A stretch of DNA of 64,000 nt from Candidatus Lutibacillus vidarii (GCA_016717165.1 JADKGA010000002.1:1178001-1242000), one strand, 5' to 3'; positions 16,432-25,202 are shown, counted from the first letter of the stretch. Translations and numbers: made by a program. Notes: generated from the sequence alone by a model not told the origin.

Positions 16432-19198
16432 GCGTCGCCGGGTCGAGGTCCGGGTCACCGATCTCACCGCTGCGCGCTCCGGCCTGGGCCTGGTGGGTCA
16501 ACGACTCGAGCTCGCCCATGACGACGTCGTGCTGGTCGACGCAAAGGACGACGAGGTCACCCGGGTTGGCCCGGGCCATGGCGTTACGGACCGCCGTGAG
16601 CTCCTCGAGGACCACCTCCACCTGACGGCACCTCGCGTCGGCCACCTCGCGGACACCCTCGGCCACCAGAGCCGCCGTCGCCCCCCGGGCCCGGCCGCGC
16701 AGCCGGACGTCCTCGCGGACGATGATGACGTCGAAGTGCCGCGCCGCAACCCGCCCGAGCTCGCGCATGTCGTCGTCGCGGCGGTCGCCGGCGGTAGCGA
16801 TGACGCCGATCCGCGAGACCTTGCCCAGCTCGGAGCGGCTGGCTTTCGCCTCGGCATAGGTGTCGACGAACTCACCGAGCACCCGCATGCCGGGAGCGTT
16901 GTGGCAGTAGTCGACGACGACCTCGACATTGTTGACGTCGACGAGGTTCATCCGCCCAGGGGAGAGGTAGTACGAGGTCACGAAGGTCCGCAGCCCCTGC
17001 CGGATGTCGTGCAGCGGGGCTCCCGCGGCGAAGGCGGCGGCGGTCGCCGCGAGCGCGTTGGCGGTGTTGAAGCGCGCCGCGCCACCGAAGGTGGCCGGCA
17101 ACAGGTGGGTCCAGGCCAGCTGCATGACCCGCCGCCCGTGGTGGATGACGATCATCTCGCCGCGGTCGGTCGGCTCGAGGACGACGGCGCGGCCCCCGCG
17201 GCGGCAGTGGTCGCTGATCATGTCCCGCACCGCAGTGCCGGGGGGCTGGAGGGAGAACCAGATGACCTCACCGGAGCACTTCCGGCGCATCCGGCGCACA
17301 TGCGGGTCGTCGGCGTTGAGCACCGCGAAACCACCTCGCGGCACTGCCTCGACAACGACCGCCTTGACGGCCGCGAGCTGGTCCAGGGTGTCGATGCCGC
17401 GCAGGCCCAGATGGTCGGGGGCGACATTGGTGACGACGGCCACGTCGTTGCGGTCGTAGCCGAGGCCCTCACGCAGGATGCCGCCGCGCGCCACCTCGAA
17501 GACGGCGAAGTCCACCCGAGGGTTCTGCAGCACCATCCGGGCCGACTTCGGACCGGAGGCATCCGCCTTGATGATGAGCCGCTCGTCGATGACGACCCCG
17601 TCGGTCGAGGTCATCCCGACCTTGTGGCCTAGGCCCTTGAAGATGTGCCCGATCATCCGCGAGGTCGTCGTCTTCCCGTTCGTCCCGGTCACGGCGATGA
17701 TCGGGACCCGCGAGGGTGCCCCGGGCGGGAAGAGCAGGTCGACGACGGGCTTGGCGATGAACTGCGGCACGCCCACGGTGGGGTGGGTGTGCATCCGGAA
17801 GCCCGGGGCGGCGTTGACCTCGCAGATCGCCCCGCCGATCTCGCGGACCGGGGCGGAGATGTCTGGGCAGATGAAGTCGATGCCCGCGACATCGAGGCCG
17901 ACCATCCGAGCGGCCTCCTCGGCGATCTCGATATTGTCCGGGTGGGCATCGAAGGTCCGGTCGATCGAGATGCCACCGGTGGACATGTTCCCGGTGAGGG
18001 CGAGCTTGACCATCTCACCCTCGGCCGGGACCGAGTCCCACTCATGGCCCTGCCCGCGTAGGACCTCGGTCGCCGTCTCGTCGGTGCGGATCTTGGTGAG
18101 GACCTTCTCGTGCCCCACCCCGCGCCGGGGGTCGGCGTTGGTCTGGTCCACCAGCTCGCGAACGGTGCGTATGCCGTCCCCCATCACGTGCGCCGGGACC
18201 CGCTCGGCGATGGCCTGCATCCGGCCCCCGACGATGAGGCAGCGGTAGTCCTTGCCGGTGACGAAGGTCTCGACAACCAGGTAGCCGCGGCGGGACTCGG
18301 CCTGGGCGATGGGGAAGGCGGCGCGGACGTCGTCGTCGGAGCGCAGGTTGAGGCAGACGCCGCGGCCATGGTTGCCGTCCAGCGGCTTGACGACGACCGG
18401 GTAGCCGATCTCACGGGCCACCTGGAGGGCCCCGGCGAGGGTGCGGACCGACTCGCTGCGCGGCACCGGGAGCCCGGCGGAGGCGAGCAGCTTGGCGGTG
18501 AGCTCCTTGTCGCTGGCGATGTCGACCGCCAGGGCAGCGGTCTTCGAGGTCATCGTCGCGCGGATGCGCTGGGCGTAGACGCCCTGCCCGAGCTGGACCA
18601 GGCTGGCGCTGTTGAGCCGCATGAACGGGATGTCGCGGCTGGCTGCCTCCTCGAGGATGGCCTGGGTCGACGGCCCGAAGGCGGCGCGCTCGGCCCGGCG
18701 GAGGAACAGGTCGAGCTCGGCGGCGAAGTCGAAGCCCTCCTCGGCGCTGACGAGGTGGTTGACCAGGCCTGCCGCGAGCTGGCCGGCCGAGAGCCCGACG
18801 GTCTCGTCGGTGTACCCGTAGATGACGTTGTACCGCCCCTCGGACCCGCGCACCATGCGCGTCTTGCCGCGCCGCATGTCGTGCCCGGCCTCCTGCTGGA
18901 GCTGCAGGGCGACGTGTTCACAGACGTGCCCGAGCCAGGTGCCCTCGGTCATCCGTTCGACGAAGCCGCCCGCATGCCCGCGGGAGCAGGTGTGCCGACC
19001 GATCCCCGGCAGCACGTCCAGCAGAGCCTCGGTGAACCCGGGCAGCCGCGAGGTCGGGTAGTGCTCGAGGATGCCAAGGTCGACGAGGAGATGGACCGCC
19101 GGGTCGTAGGACCAGACGTTCGGACCACGGTAGACGCGGGACTCGACGATCCGCAGCTCGGGTGCGGGGGGACCCGGGGGTGCGGGCAGCTCGTCCAT
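16379..19198 (-). CDS. cphA: Cyanophycin synthetase
   Basis: Enzyme of 939 aa that builds the Asp-Arg polymer cyanophycin with ATP. It has the expected three parts: an N-terminal domain (YRGPNVWSYDPAVHLLVDLG), an ATP-grasp domain (VVVKPLDGNHGRGVCLNLRS and CEVNAAPGFRMHTHP) and a Mur-ligase domain (VTGTNGKTTTSRMIGHI near residue 500, VTNVAPDHLGLRGIDTLDQL, DYCHNAPGM). The polar tail of about 30 residues after the Mur domain adds to the length. The ATG at 19198 has AGGAGTG upstream; the frame continues 18 codons further without support. It lies 88 bp behind cphB on the same strand. Confidence 0.95.
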   Translation of the reverse strand: MDELPAPPGPPAPELRIVESRVYRGPNVWSYDPAVHLLVDLGILEHYPTSRLPGFTEALLDVLPGIGRHTCSRGHAGGFVERMTEGTWLGHVCEHVALQLQQEAGHDMRRGKTRMVRGSEGRYNVIYGYTDETVGLSAGQLAAGLVNHLVSAEEGFDFAAELDLFLRRAERAAFGPSTQAILEEAASRDIPFMRLNSASLVQLGQGVYAQRIRATMTSKTAALAVDIASDKELTAKLLASAGLPVPRSESVRTLAGALQVAREIGYPVVVKPLDGNHGRGVCLNLRSDDDVRAAFPIAQAESRRGYLVVETFVTGKDYRCLIVGGRMQAIAERVPAHVMGDGIRTVRELVDQTNADPRRGVGHEKVLTKIRTDETATEVLRGQGHEWDSVPAEGEMVKLALTGNMSTGGISIDRTFDAHPDNIEIAEEAARMVGLDVAGIDFICPDISAPVREIGGAICEVNAAPGFRMHTHPTVGVPQFIAKPVVDLLFPPGAPSRVPIIAVTGTNGKTTTSRMIGHIFKGLGHKVGMTSTDGVVIDERLIIKADASGPKSARMVLQNPRVDFAVFEVARGGILREGLGYDRNDVAVVTNVAPDHLGLRGIDTLDQLAAVKAVVVEAVPRGGFAVLNADDPHVRRMRRKCSGEVIWFSLQPPGTAVRDMISDHCRRGGRAVVLEPTDRGEMIVIHHGRRVMQLAWTHLLPATFGGAARFNTANALAATAAAFAAGAPLHDIRQGLRTFVTSYYLSPGRMNLVDVNNVEVVVDYCHNAPGMRVLGEFVDTYAEAKASRSELGKVSRIGVIATAGDRRDDDMRELGRVAARHFDVIIVREDVRLRGRARGATAALVAEGVREVADARCRQVEVVLEELTAVRNAMARANPGDLVVLCVDQHDVVMGELESLTHQAQAGARSGEIGDPDLDPATLSSTDPDRMPPGTSGTE

Positions 19199-19286
19199 GG
19201 ACGTCACTCCTGTGCGGGGAGGGGAGGGCCGTCGCGGCCTGTGACGGTCCACCTTGGCATACGGCCGCAGGTATGACGAGAAGGGG

Positions 19287-20231
19287 TCAAGCCGGCGGGG
19301 GCGTCATACCGGTGTCGGACGCGACCTGACCCAGGTCCGCGGCCGAGCGGTCATGGGTGCCGCCCACGACGACACCGACGTCGAGGTGGTGCTCGACGAA
19401 GCCGACGAGGGTGGCGTCGGCGAGGTCGAAGCTCGCGCCGGCTGGGAGGGAGTGCACCACCGCCCCGGAGACGAGCAGGGGGGCGCCGCGGCGTGCCTCG
19501 GGCGAGTCGGTCACCGCGCGGCGGCCGTCGATGACGAAGACCGCGCCGGCGCCGAGGACGGTGAGGCGGCGCTCGTTCACGATCTCGGCGGCGGTGTTCT
19601 CGTCGATGCCGAGACCGATGAGGTCCAGCGAGGTGGCGACGATGGAGAGCAGCCGGCCGTAGCGGGCCCGTTGGTCGAAGTGCTGGTCGACGACGACCCG
19701 CTCGAGCAGGCCCAGGCCGGAGGACAGCTGGCTGGCCCGCTGCCGGGGGGTGAGTCCCTCGTCGCCCATGGAGATCATGAAGCGGCTCATCGCGGAGGCC
19801 CCGGCGGAGGTCCCGGCGATCACCGCACCCCGGTGGTATGCGCGGACGATCGCCTCGCCGACGGGCGTGCCGACGATGTGCTGGGTCAGCTTGAGCTGGT
19901 TGCCTCCGGTCATGAAGACCCCGGTAGCGTCGTCGAGCCGGGCCACCAGGTCGGGGTCGAAGGCGTCCTGGCGGCTGGTCGGGTTGACGGTGGCGATCGA
20001 GTCCCCGGCCCGCAACCGCTGGAAGACCGCAGCGTAGGTCTGGGTCGCCTCGGTGTCGAAGGACGAGGCCGTCGGGACGATGACGATCCGGGACCGCCGA
20101 CCTCCGGCGAGCCGGACGAAGCGGCGCAGAACGACGGACCGGCCACGCTTGTCCTCGGCCCCACCGATGACCAGCAGGGTGCGCCGAGGGGCGGCGGACC
20201 CAGAGGGCTCGGCGGCGGCGGTGGCGGGCAC
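19287..20231 (-). CDS. cphB: Cyanophycinase
   Basis: Serine-type peptidase of 314 aa that releases beta-Asp-Arg dipeptides from cyanophycin. It begins after a short polar leader with LLVIGGAEDK. GTSAGASAM places the nucleophile at Ser142, and FMTGGNQLKL and GLGIDENTAA are typical of the family. A C-terminal extension of about 40 residues (VEHHLDVGVVVGGTHDRS onward) follows. The start is GTG, six bases after a -10 element located in the 36-bp gap to the upstream oxidoreductase, so cphB may have its own promoter in addition to read-through. With cphA it forms a synthesis/degradation pair. Confidence 0.93.
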   Translation of the reverse strand: MPATAAAEPSGSAAPRRTLLVIGGAEDKRGRSVVLRRFVRLAGGRRSRIVIVPTASSFDTEATQTYAAVFQRLRAGDSIATVNPTSRQDAFDPDLVARLDDATGVFMTGGNQLKLTQHIVGTPVGEAIVRAYHRGAVIAGTSAGASAMSRFMISMGDEGLTPRQRASQLSSGLGLLERVVVDQHFDQRARYGRLLSIVATSLDLIGLGIDENTAAEIVNERRLTVLGAGAVFVIDGRRAVTDSPEARRGAPLLVSGAVVHSLPAGASFDLADATLVGFVEHHLDVGVVVGGTHDRSAADLGQVASDTGMTPPPA

Positions 20232-20237
20232 CGCTCT

Positions 20238-20243
20238 AGCGTA
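20238..20243 (-). promoter_or_regulatory. -10 element before cphB
   Basis: TACGCT on the minus strand with six bases to the GTG start. It would let cphB-cphA be transcribed apart from glgC. Confidence 0.45.
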
Positions 20244-20267
20244 GGACCTTTTGCGGTACGGGCCGGC

Positions 20268-21149
20268 TCAGCGGCGCGTGCGGAGGATGTCGTCCCGCCA
20301 GTCGAGCAGGGCGCGGACCGGGCCGAGGTCGAAAGGCAGACCCGCCGCGGCCGCCGCTGGGGTGTTGAGGCCGAAGGTCACCAGGCGGGTGCCGACGTCG
20401 TAGAGGGCCTGGGCGTTCTCGGCGTAGTCGACGCCCTCCGGCTCCGGGTCACGCCCGCGGACCGAGACTCCTGCGGAGCGCTCGACCGCCAGCGGGTCAC
20501 GGCCCACCCGGGCACACCACTGGTCGAGGACCTCATGCTTGTGGGCGACCTCGGCGGGGCCGCCGAAGCCGTGCCAGATGTCGGCCTGCTCGGCGACGAT
20601 GCGCAGCGTCTTGCGTTCCCCGCCGCCGCCGACGAGCACCGGGATCGGACGGGTCGGTGGCGGGTTGAGCCGGGCCCACCGGTCCTTGATGATCGGCAGG
20701 TCCCGGTCCAAGGCGTCGAGCCTGCCGCCGGCGGTGCCGAACTCGTAGCCGTACTCGGCGTAGTCCCGCTCGAACCACCCGGAGCCGATCCCGAGGATGA
20801 GCCGTCCGGCGCTGATGTGGTCGACGGTGCGGGCCATGTCGGCGAGCAGGGCCGGGGTGCGGTACGAGTTGCACGTGACCAGGGCCCCGAGCTCGACCCG
20901 CTCGGTGGCTTCGGCCCAGGCGGCGAGCATCGTCCAGCACTCGAAGTGCAGGCCGTCCGGATCGCCGGAGAGCGGGAAGAAGTGGTCCCAGTTGAACAGC
21001 ACGTCGACGCCGAGCTCCTCGAGCGCCGCACACATCCGGCGGATATCGGCATACGACAAGTGTTGTGGGGCGACCTGGACCGCGACGCGGGGCGGGCGGG
21101 GGTCGCGGACCGACACCCCGCCCGGCTGGCTGGAGGACTCGTCGCTCAC
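20268..21149 (-). CDS. LLM-class F420-dependent oxidoreductase (Rv1855c-like)
   Basis: Luciferase-like monooxygenase-fold protein of 293 aa, of the type usually predicted to use coenzyme F420. The stretches VAVQVAPQHLSYADI, FNWDHFFPLSGDPDG, LVTCNSYRTPALLADMARTV and HISAGRLILGIGSGWFERDY resemble the Rv1855c branch. The GTG start overlaps the glgC stop codon (GTGA), so its translation is probably coupled to glgC. cphB follows after 36 bp. The substrate is unknown. Its place between carbon- and nitrogen-reserve genes is suggestive but not evidence of a role in either pathway. Confidence 0.86.
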   Translation of the reverse strand: MSDESSSQPGGVSVRDPRPPRVAVQVAPQHLSYADIRRMCAALEELGVDVLFNWDHFFPLSGDPDGLHFECWTMLAAWAEATERVELGALVTCNSYRTPALLADMARTVDHISAGRLILGIGSGWFERDYAEYGYEFGTAGGRLDALDRDLPIIKDRWARLNPPPTRPIPVLVGGGGERKTLRIVAEQADIWHGFGGPAEVAHKHEVLDQWCARVGRDPLAVERSAGVSVRGRDPEPEGVDYAENAQALYDVGTRLVTFGLNTPAAAAAGLPFDLGPVRALLDWRDDILRTRR

Positions 21150-22396
21150 GCGTCGACCCGCGAGCCCTTCCCGACGACGGTGATGCCCGCCTCGGTGACA
21201 TCGAAACCCCGGGCCCGGTCGTGCTCGTGGTCGACCCCGATGGTCGCGCCCTCGGCGACGGCAACATTCTTGTCGAGGATCGCGCGGCGGATGTTCGCCC
21301 GGCGCCCGATCTCGCAGCCGTCGAGGACGACCGAGTCCATGACGCTGGCGTAGGAGTGGACGCGCACGTTCGGGGAGATCACCGAGTTGAAGACCTGGGC
21401 GCCGGAGATGACCACGCCGGGGGAGACCATCGAGTTGAGCGCCTCGCCGAACCGGCCCTGGTACCCGTGGACGAACTTCGCCGGCGGGTACGGGGAGTGG
21501 CTGGTGTAGATCGGCCACTCGTAGTTGTAGAGGTTGAAGACGGGATGGATCGAGACAAGGTCCATGTGCGCGTCGTAGTAGGAGTCCATCGTCCCGACGT
21601 CCCGCCAGTAGCCCCGGTCGCGGTCGGTGGACCCGGGCACCTCGTTGTCTTTGAAGTCGTAGACGTACCCGGCATCCTGGGCGACGAAGGACGGCACGAT
21701 ATCGCCACCCATGTCGTGCCGGCTGCCCTCGAGGTCGTGGTCCTTGGTCACCGCGTCGACGAGGACGTCGGCGTCGAAGACGTAGTTGCCCATCGACGCG
21801 AGCACCTCGTTCGGGGCGTCCGGCAGGCCGACGGCGTCGGTCGGCTTCTCGCGGAAGCGGCCGATCTTCCTGCTGTCGCTCGGGTCGATCTCGATGACCC
21901 CGAACTGGTCGGCGAGGGTGATCGGCTGCCGGATCGCCGCCACCGTCACGCCGGCGCCGGTCTCGAGGTGCTGGTCGACCATCTGACCGAAGTCCATCCG
22001 GTAGACGTGGTCGGCCCCGACGACCACGACGATGTCGGGCTTCTCGTCGTGGATGAGGTTGAGGCTCTGGAAGATTGCGTCGGCGCTGCCGAGGTACCAG
22101 TTCTTGTCGACGCGCTGCTGCGCCGGGACCGGCGCGACATAGTTCCCGAGCATCGTCGACATCCGCCAGGTCTTGGTCACATGGGTGTCGAGGGAATGTG
22201 ACTTGTACTGCGTGAGCACGACGACCTTGAGGTATCCGGAGTTGACGACATTGCTCAGGGCGAAGTCGATGAGCCGGTAGATGCCGGCGAAGGGAACCGC
22301 GGGTTTGGCGCGGTCCGCGGTCAGCGGCATGAGCCGCTTCCCCTCTCCACCGGCGAGCACGATCGCGAGGACCTTGGCGTTCGGCGTGCGTCTCAT
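21146..22396 (-). CDS. glgC: Glucose-1-phosphate adenylyltransferase GlgC
   Basis: Enzyme of 416 aa making ADP-glucose from ATP and glucose-1-phosphate, the committed step for glycogen or maltose-1-phosphate synthesis. The nucleotide-binding start is VLAGGEGKRLMPLTADRAKP, followed by FALSNVVNSG, NWYLGSADAI and ADHVYRMDF. A C-terminal left-handed helix domain holds SPNVRVHSYASVMDSVV and similar hexapeptide-like turns. It is divergent from the glycogen/maltosyl-phosphate synthase gene, the same pairing as Rv1213/Rv1212c of Mycobacterium tuberculosis. The ATG lies six bases after a -10 element. Confidence 0.95.
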   Translation of the reverse strand: MRRTPNAKVLAIVLAGGEGKRLMPLTADRAKPAVPFAGIYRLIDFALSNVVNSGYLKVVVLTQYKSHSLDTHVTKTWRMSTMLGNYVAPVPAQQRVDKNWYLGSADAIFQSLNLIHDEKPDIVVVVGADHVYRMDFGQMVDQHLETGAGVTVAAIRQPITLADQFGVIEIDPSDSRKIGRFREKPTDAVGLPDAPNEVLASMGNYVFDADVLVDAVTKDHDLEGSRHDMGGDIVPSFVAQDAGYVYDFKDNEVPGSTDRDRGYWRDVGTMDSYYDAHMDLVSIHPVFNLYNYEWPIYTSHSPYPPAKFVHGYQGRFGEALNSMVSPGVVISGAQVFNSVISPNVRVHSYASVMDSVVLDGCEIGRRANIRRAILDKNVAVAEGATIGVDHEHDRARGFDVTEAGITVVGKGSRVDA

Positions 22397-22402
22397 ATGT
22401 TC

Positions 22403-22483
22403 ACCCTAGGACTCCCGGTGCACCGCCGCGAGGGGGGATCACACCGGGTCGGCGCGCGGCGCCTGGGGGCCCGACGCTACTCT
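22403..22483. promoter_or_regulatory. Divergent promoters of glgC and the glycogen synthase gene
   Basis: The minus strand has TAGGGT at 22403-22408, six bases before the glgC ATG. The plus strand has TACTCT at 22478-22483, six bases before the synthase ATG. The 93-bp region leaves room for shared operators, none of which I recognise. Confidence 0.6.
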
Positions 22484-22489
22484 GCGAGC

Positions 22490-23683
22490 ATGCGCGTAGA
22501 CATCCTCAGCAAGGAGTACCCACCGGCCATCTACGGGGGCGCGGGGGTGCATGTCGCCGAGCTGGTCCGGGCCCTGCGGGCCCGCGGTGACGTCGATGTC
22601 CAGGTCCGCTGTTTCGGCGCAGAACGGGACGAGTCCGGCACGACCGGATATGCCGACCTGCCCGAGCTCGGCTCCGCCAATGCCGCGCTACAGACCCTGG
22701 GGGTCGATGTGGCCATCGCGGCCGGGACCGTCGGCGCGGACCTGGTCCACTCCCACACGTGGTACGCCAACTTCGCCGGTCACCTGGGCTCGCTCCTCGG
22801 CGGTATGCCGCATATCGTCACCGCGCACAGCCTCGAGCCGATGCGGCCGTGGAAGGCCGAACAGCTCGGCGGAGGGTACCGCGTGTCGTCATTCGCCGAG
22901 CGGACGGCATACGAGTCCGCGGCGGCGGTCATCGCGGTGAGCGAGGGGATGCGGCAGGACATCCTGCGGTCCTATCCCGCGCTCGACCCGGCCGATGTCC
23001 TCGTCGTCCACAATGGCATCGACTCGCAGCTGTGGGCGCGCCGACGGGACGACGAGGTGCTGGCCCGCTGGGGGGTCGACCCGGCGAAGCCGTCGGTCGT
23101 CTTCGTCGGCCGGATCACCCGGCAGAAGGGGCTGCCCTACCTGCTCCGTGCGTGTGCCTCGCTGCCCCCGGAGGTCCAGGTCGTCCTGTTGGCCGGGGCG
23201 CCTGACACGCCCGAGATCAAGGCCGAGGTCGAGGGGCTTATGGAGGACCTGCGGGCCCAGCGTTCCGGGGTGGTCTGGGTGCCGGAGATGCTGCCACGCG
23301 CTCAGGTCATCGCCTTCCTCAGCGCCGCGACGGTCTTCGCGTGCCCGTCGGTGTACGAGCCGCTGGGGATCGTCAACCTCGAGGCGATGGCCTGCGAGCT
23401 GCCGGTGGTGGCGACGGCGACCGGTGGCATCCCCGAGGTTGTTGTCGACGGTGAGACCGGGTGGCTCGTGCCGATCGAGCAGGTCCAGGACGGGACGGGT
23501 ACCCCGGTCGACCCGGACCGCTTTGTCGCCGACCTGGCCGCCGCGCTCTGCGACGCCGTGAGCGATCCCGAGCGGGCCCGACGGTTCGGGCTCGCCGGTC
23601 GGCAGCGGGCGGTCGACTCGTTCTCGTGGGCGAGCATCGGCGACAAGACGATGGCGGTCTACCAGTCGGTCCTGTCCCGCTGA
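22490..23683 (+). CDS. Glycogen synthase, actinobacterial GlgA/GlgM type
   Basis: GT4 glycosyltransferase of 397 aa. It starts with MRVDILSKEYPPAIYGGAGVHV and has the acceptor segments HSHTWYAN and TAHSLEPMRPWK. The nucleotide-sugar half has FVGRITRQKGLPYLL and the E-x7-E region PSVYEPLGIVNLEAMACELP. This branch includes mycobacterial Rv1212c, which makes maltose-1-phosphate from ADP-glucose for the GlgE route; others in the branch were named glycogen synthase. Without GlgE or GlgB in the window I cannot choose between elongating glycogen and making maltose-1-phosphate. Confidence 0.9.
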   Translation: MRVDILSKEYPPAIYGGAGVHVAELVRALRARGDVDVQVRCFGAERDESGTTGYADLPELGSANAALQTLGVDVAIAAGTVGADLVHSHTWYANFAGHLGSLLGGMPHIVTAHSLEPMRPWKAEQLGGGYRVSSFAERTAYESAAAVIAVSEGMRQDILRSYPALDPADVLVVHNGIDSQLWARRRDDEVLARWGVDPAKPSVVFVGRITRQKGLPYLLRACASLPPEVQVVLLAGAPDTPEIKAEVEGLMEDLRAQRSGVVWVPEMLPRAQVIAFLSAATVFACPSVYEPLGIVNLEAMACELPVVATATGGIPEVVVDGETGWLVPIEQVQDGTGTPVDPDRFVADLAAALCDAVSDPERARRFGLAGRQRAVDSFSWASIGDKTMAVYQSVLSR

Positions 23684-23692
23684 CCCGCACCA

Positions 23693-23763
23693 TCTGTGGA
23701 TAACCCGCAAAGACACACCTTTAGAACCGTTCTAAAGGTGTGTCTTTGCAGGTTGTCCACAGG
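23693..23763. repeat. Long near-perfect palindrome flanked by DnaA-box-like nonamers
   Basis: Perfect 21-bp arms at 23707-23727 and 23729-23749 face each other around a single base. Symmetry continues outward with few mismatches to TGTGGATAA (23695-23703) and TTGTCCACA (23753-23761), which are DnaA-box-like on opposite strands. The core is AT-richer than its surroundings. It lies between the synthase stop and the next promoter. It could act as a bidirectional terminator, a protein-binding site or a small repeat element. Confidence 0.85.
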
Positions 23764-23784
23764 GGGGTGGGTCGCCGGAAGACA

Positions 23785-23790
23785 TAGGGT
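23785..23790 (+). promoter_or_regulatory. -10 element of the orphan ABC ATPase operon
   Basis: TAGGGT with six bases to the ATG at 23797, just downstream of the long palindrome. Confidence 0.55.
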
Positions 23791-23796
23791 GGCGCT

Positions 23797-24723
23797 ATGA
23801 GCGACGTTCTCGCCTTCTCCGGCGTCAGCGTCGTGCGCGGCGGCAACACCCTGCTCGCCGACATCTCCTGGGAGGTCGAGGAGGGCCAGCGCTGGGTCAT
23901 CCTCGGGCCCAATGGCGCCGGCAAGACCACGCTGCTGCAGCTCGCCGCGGCCCGGATCCACCCCAGCGACGGGGTCGTCGGGATCCTCGGCGAGGTCCTC
24001 GGGGCCGTCGACGTCTTCGAGCTGCGCCCCCGGATCGGGCTGGCCAGCGCCTCGATCGCCGAGCGGATCCCAGGCGGCGAGCGGGTGGTCGACGTCGTCG
24101 TCACCGCGTCCTACGCCGTCGTCGGGCGGTGGCGCGAGGAGTATGACGCCCTCGACCTCGCCCGGGCGCAGGGCCTGCTCGGCTCGATGGGTGTCGGTCA
24201 CCTTGCGAACCGCAGCTTCGGGACCCTGAGCGAAGGGGAGCGCAAACGGGTCCAGATCGCCAGGGCGTTGATGACCGACCCCGAGCTCATGCTCCTCGAC
24301 GAACCGGCGGCCGGCCTCGACCTCGGCGGCCGCGAGGACCTCGTGGCCCGCCTGAGCGCCCTCGCCGAGGATGTCGACGCCCCGGTTCTCGTCCTCGTCA
24401 CCCACCACGTCGAGGAGATCCCACCCGGGTTCACCGACGTGCTCCTGCTGCGCGAGGGGCGTGTGGTTGCCGCCGGTCCGCTCGAGCTGACCCTCACCGC
24501 GGCGAACCTCTCGGCGACCTTCGGTCTACCGCTTGCCCTGGACCGGCACGGGGCCCGCTGGTCCGCCCGCGCCGCCGACCCCGGCCGCCACACCGATGCC
24601 GACCCCGCCCGGGGGCCTGGCGTCGCCCCCACTCTCGACGTCACGGCCGACCGGAACCTCGGCCCGGGTGCCCTCGCCGCGGACCTCGCGGCGTCATACG
24701 CAGGGACGGAGGCACACCGATGA
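23797..24723 (+). CDS. ABC transporter ATP-binding protein without adjacent permease
   Basis: Single ATPase domain of 308 aa with Walker A LGPNGAGKTTLL, an unusual signature TLSEGERKRVQIAR (LSEGE in place of LSGGQ), Walker B LMLLDEPAAGLDLGG and the switch THHVEEIPPGF. This set resembles the YlmA-like ABC ATPases that have no membrane partner. A C-terminal extension of about 70 residues, rich in Asp, Ala and Arg, is not part of the ATPase fold. The stop codon overlaps the nfeD start (ATGA), so it is co-translated with nfeD and probably co-transcribed with the SPFH gene. Function unknown. Confidence 0.85.
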   Translation: MSDVLAFSGVSVVRGGNTLLADISWEVEEGQRWVILGPNGAGKTTLLQLAAARIHPSDGVVGILGEVLGAVDVFELRPRIGLASASIAERIPGGERVVDVVVTASYAVVGRWREEYDALDLARAQGLLGSMGVGHLANRSFGTLSEGERKRVQIARALMTDPELMLLDEPAAGLDLGGREDLVARLSALAEDVDAPVLVLVTHHVEEIPPGFTDVLLLREGRVVAAGPLELTLTAANLSATFGLPLALDRHGARWSARAADPGRHTDADPARGPGVAPTLDVTADRNLGPGALAADLAASYAGTEAHR

Positions 24724-25151
24724 GCTGGGTCGTCTGGCTCGGACTGGCCGTTGCGCTGGGAGCGGTGGAGGTGGCAACGGTCGACTTCGTCTTCGTCATG
24801 CTCGCCGGCGGCTCCCTGGCCGGCGCGGTCACCGCGGCGGTCGGCGCTCCGCCGCCGGTCCAGGTTGTCGTCGCTGCGGCCGTGGCGATGCTGCTGCTGG
24901 GCCTGGTCCGCCCGGTCATCAAGCGCCGGTTCACCGTCCGCAACCCCGAGCCGATGGGCGCGGCCGCGCACCTCGGCCGAGAGGCCCTCGTGGTCGAGTC
25001 GGTCACCGCTCACGGCGGCCAGGTCAAGCTCGTCGGCGAGCTGTGGAGTGCCCGCGCCGAAGACCCCTCGGCTCACTTCCCACCCGGCACGACAGTCGTC
25101 GTTGTCTCGGTCGACGGGGCGACGGTGATCGTCGCCGGGTCGGCCGCCTGA
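24720..25151 (+). CDS. NfeD family membrane protein
   Basis: Short NfeD protein of 143 aa. Two hydrophobic segments (about residues 4-28 and 34-62) are followed by an OB-fold-like soluble domain from about residue 75 (MGAAAHLGREALVVESV, GQVKLVGELWSARA, GTTVVVVSVDGATVIV). NfeD proteins associate with SPFH-domain proteins in the membrane, and an SPFH gene is the next gene here, 51 bp downstream. The start overlaps the preceding ABC ATPase stop codon. Confidence 0.88.
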   Translation: MSWVVWLGLAVALGAVEVATVDFVFVMLAGGSLAGAVTAAVGAPPPVQVVVAAAVAMLLLGLVRPVIKRRFTVRNPEPMGAAAHLGREALVVESVTAHGGQVKLVGELWSARAEDPSAHFPPGTTVVVVSVDGATVIVAGSAA

Positions 25152-25176
25152 CCGACATACCTTCCGGTATGCCGGT
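25151..25176. other. Hairpin between nfeD and the SPFH gene
   Basis: ACCGaCATACC, loop ttcc, GGTATGcCGGT: arms of eleven with one mismatch. It contains the window's common GTATGCC word. There is no U-run, so attenuation or mRNA protection is as likely as termination. Confidence 0.55.
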
Positions 25177-25202
25177 CCGACTATCAAGAACGGAGCCTGC
25201 TC

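Noticed and set aside
23707..23749. LexA (SOS) box in the palindrome
   Set aside because: The half-sites GAAC and GTTC are one base apart, while actinobacterial LexA sites have four bases between them.
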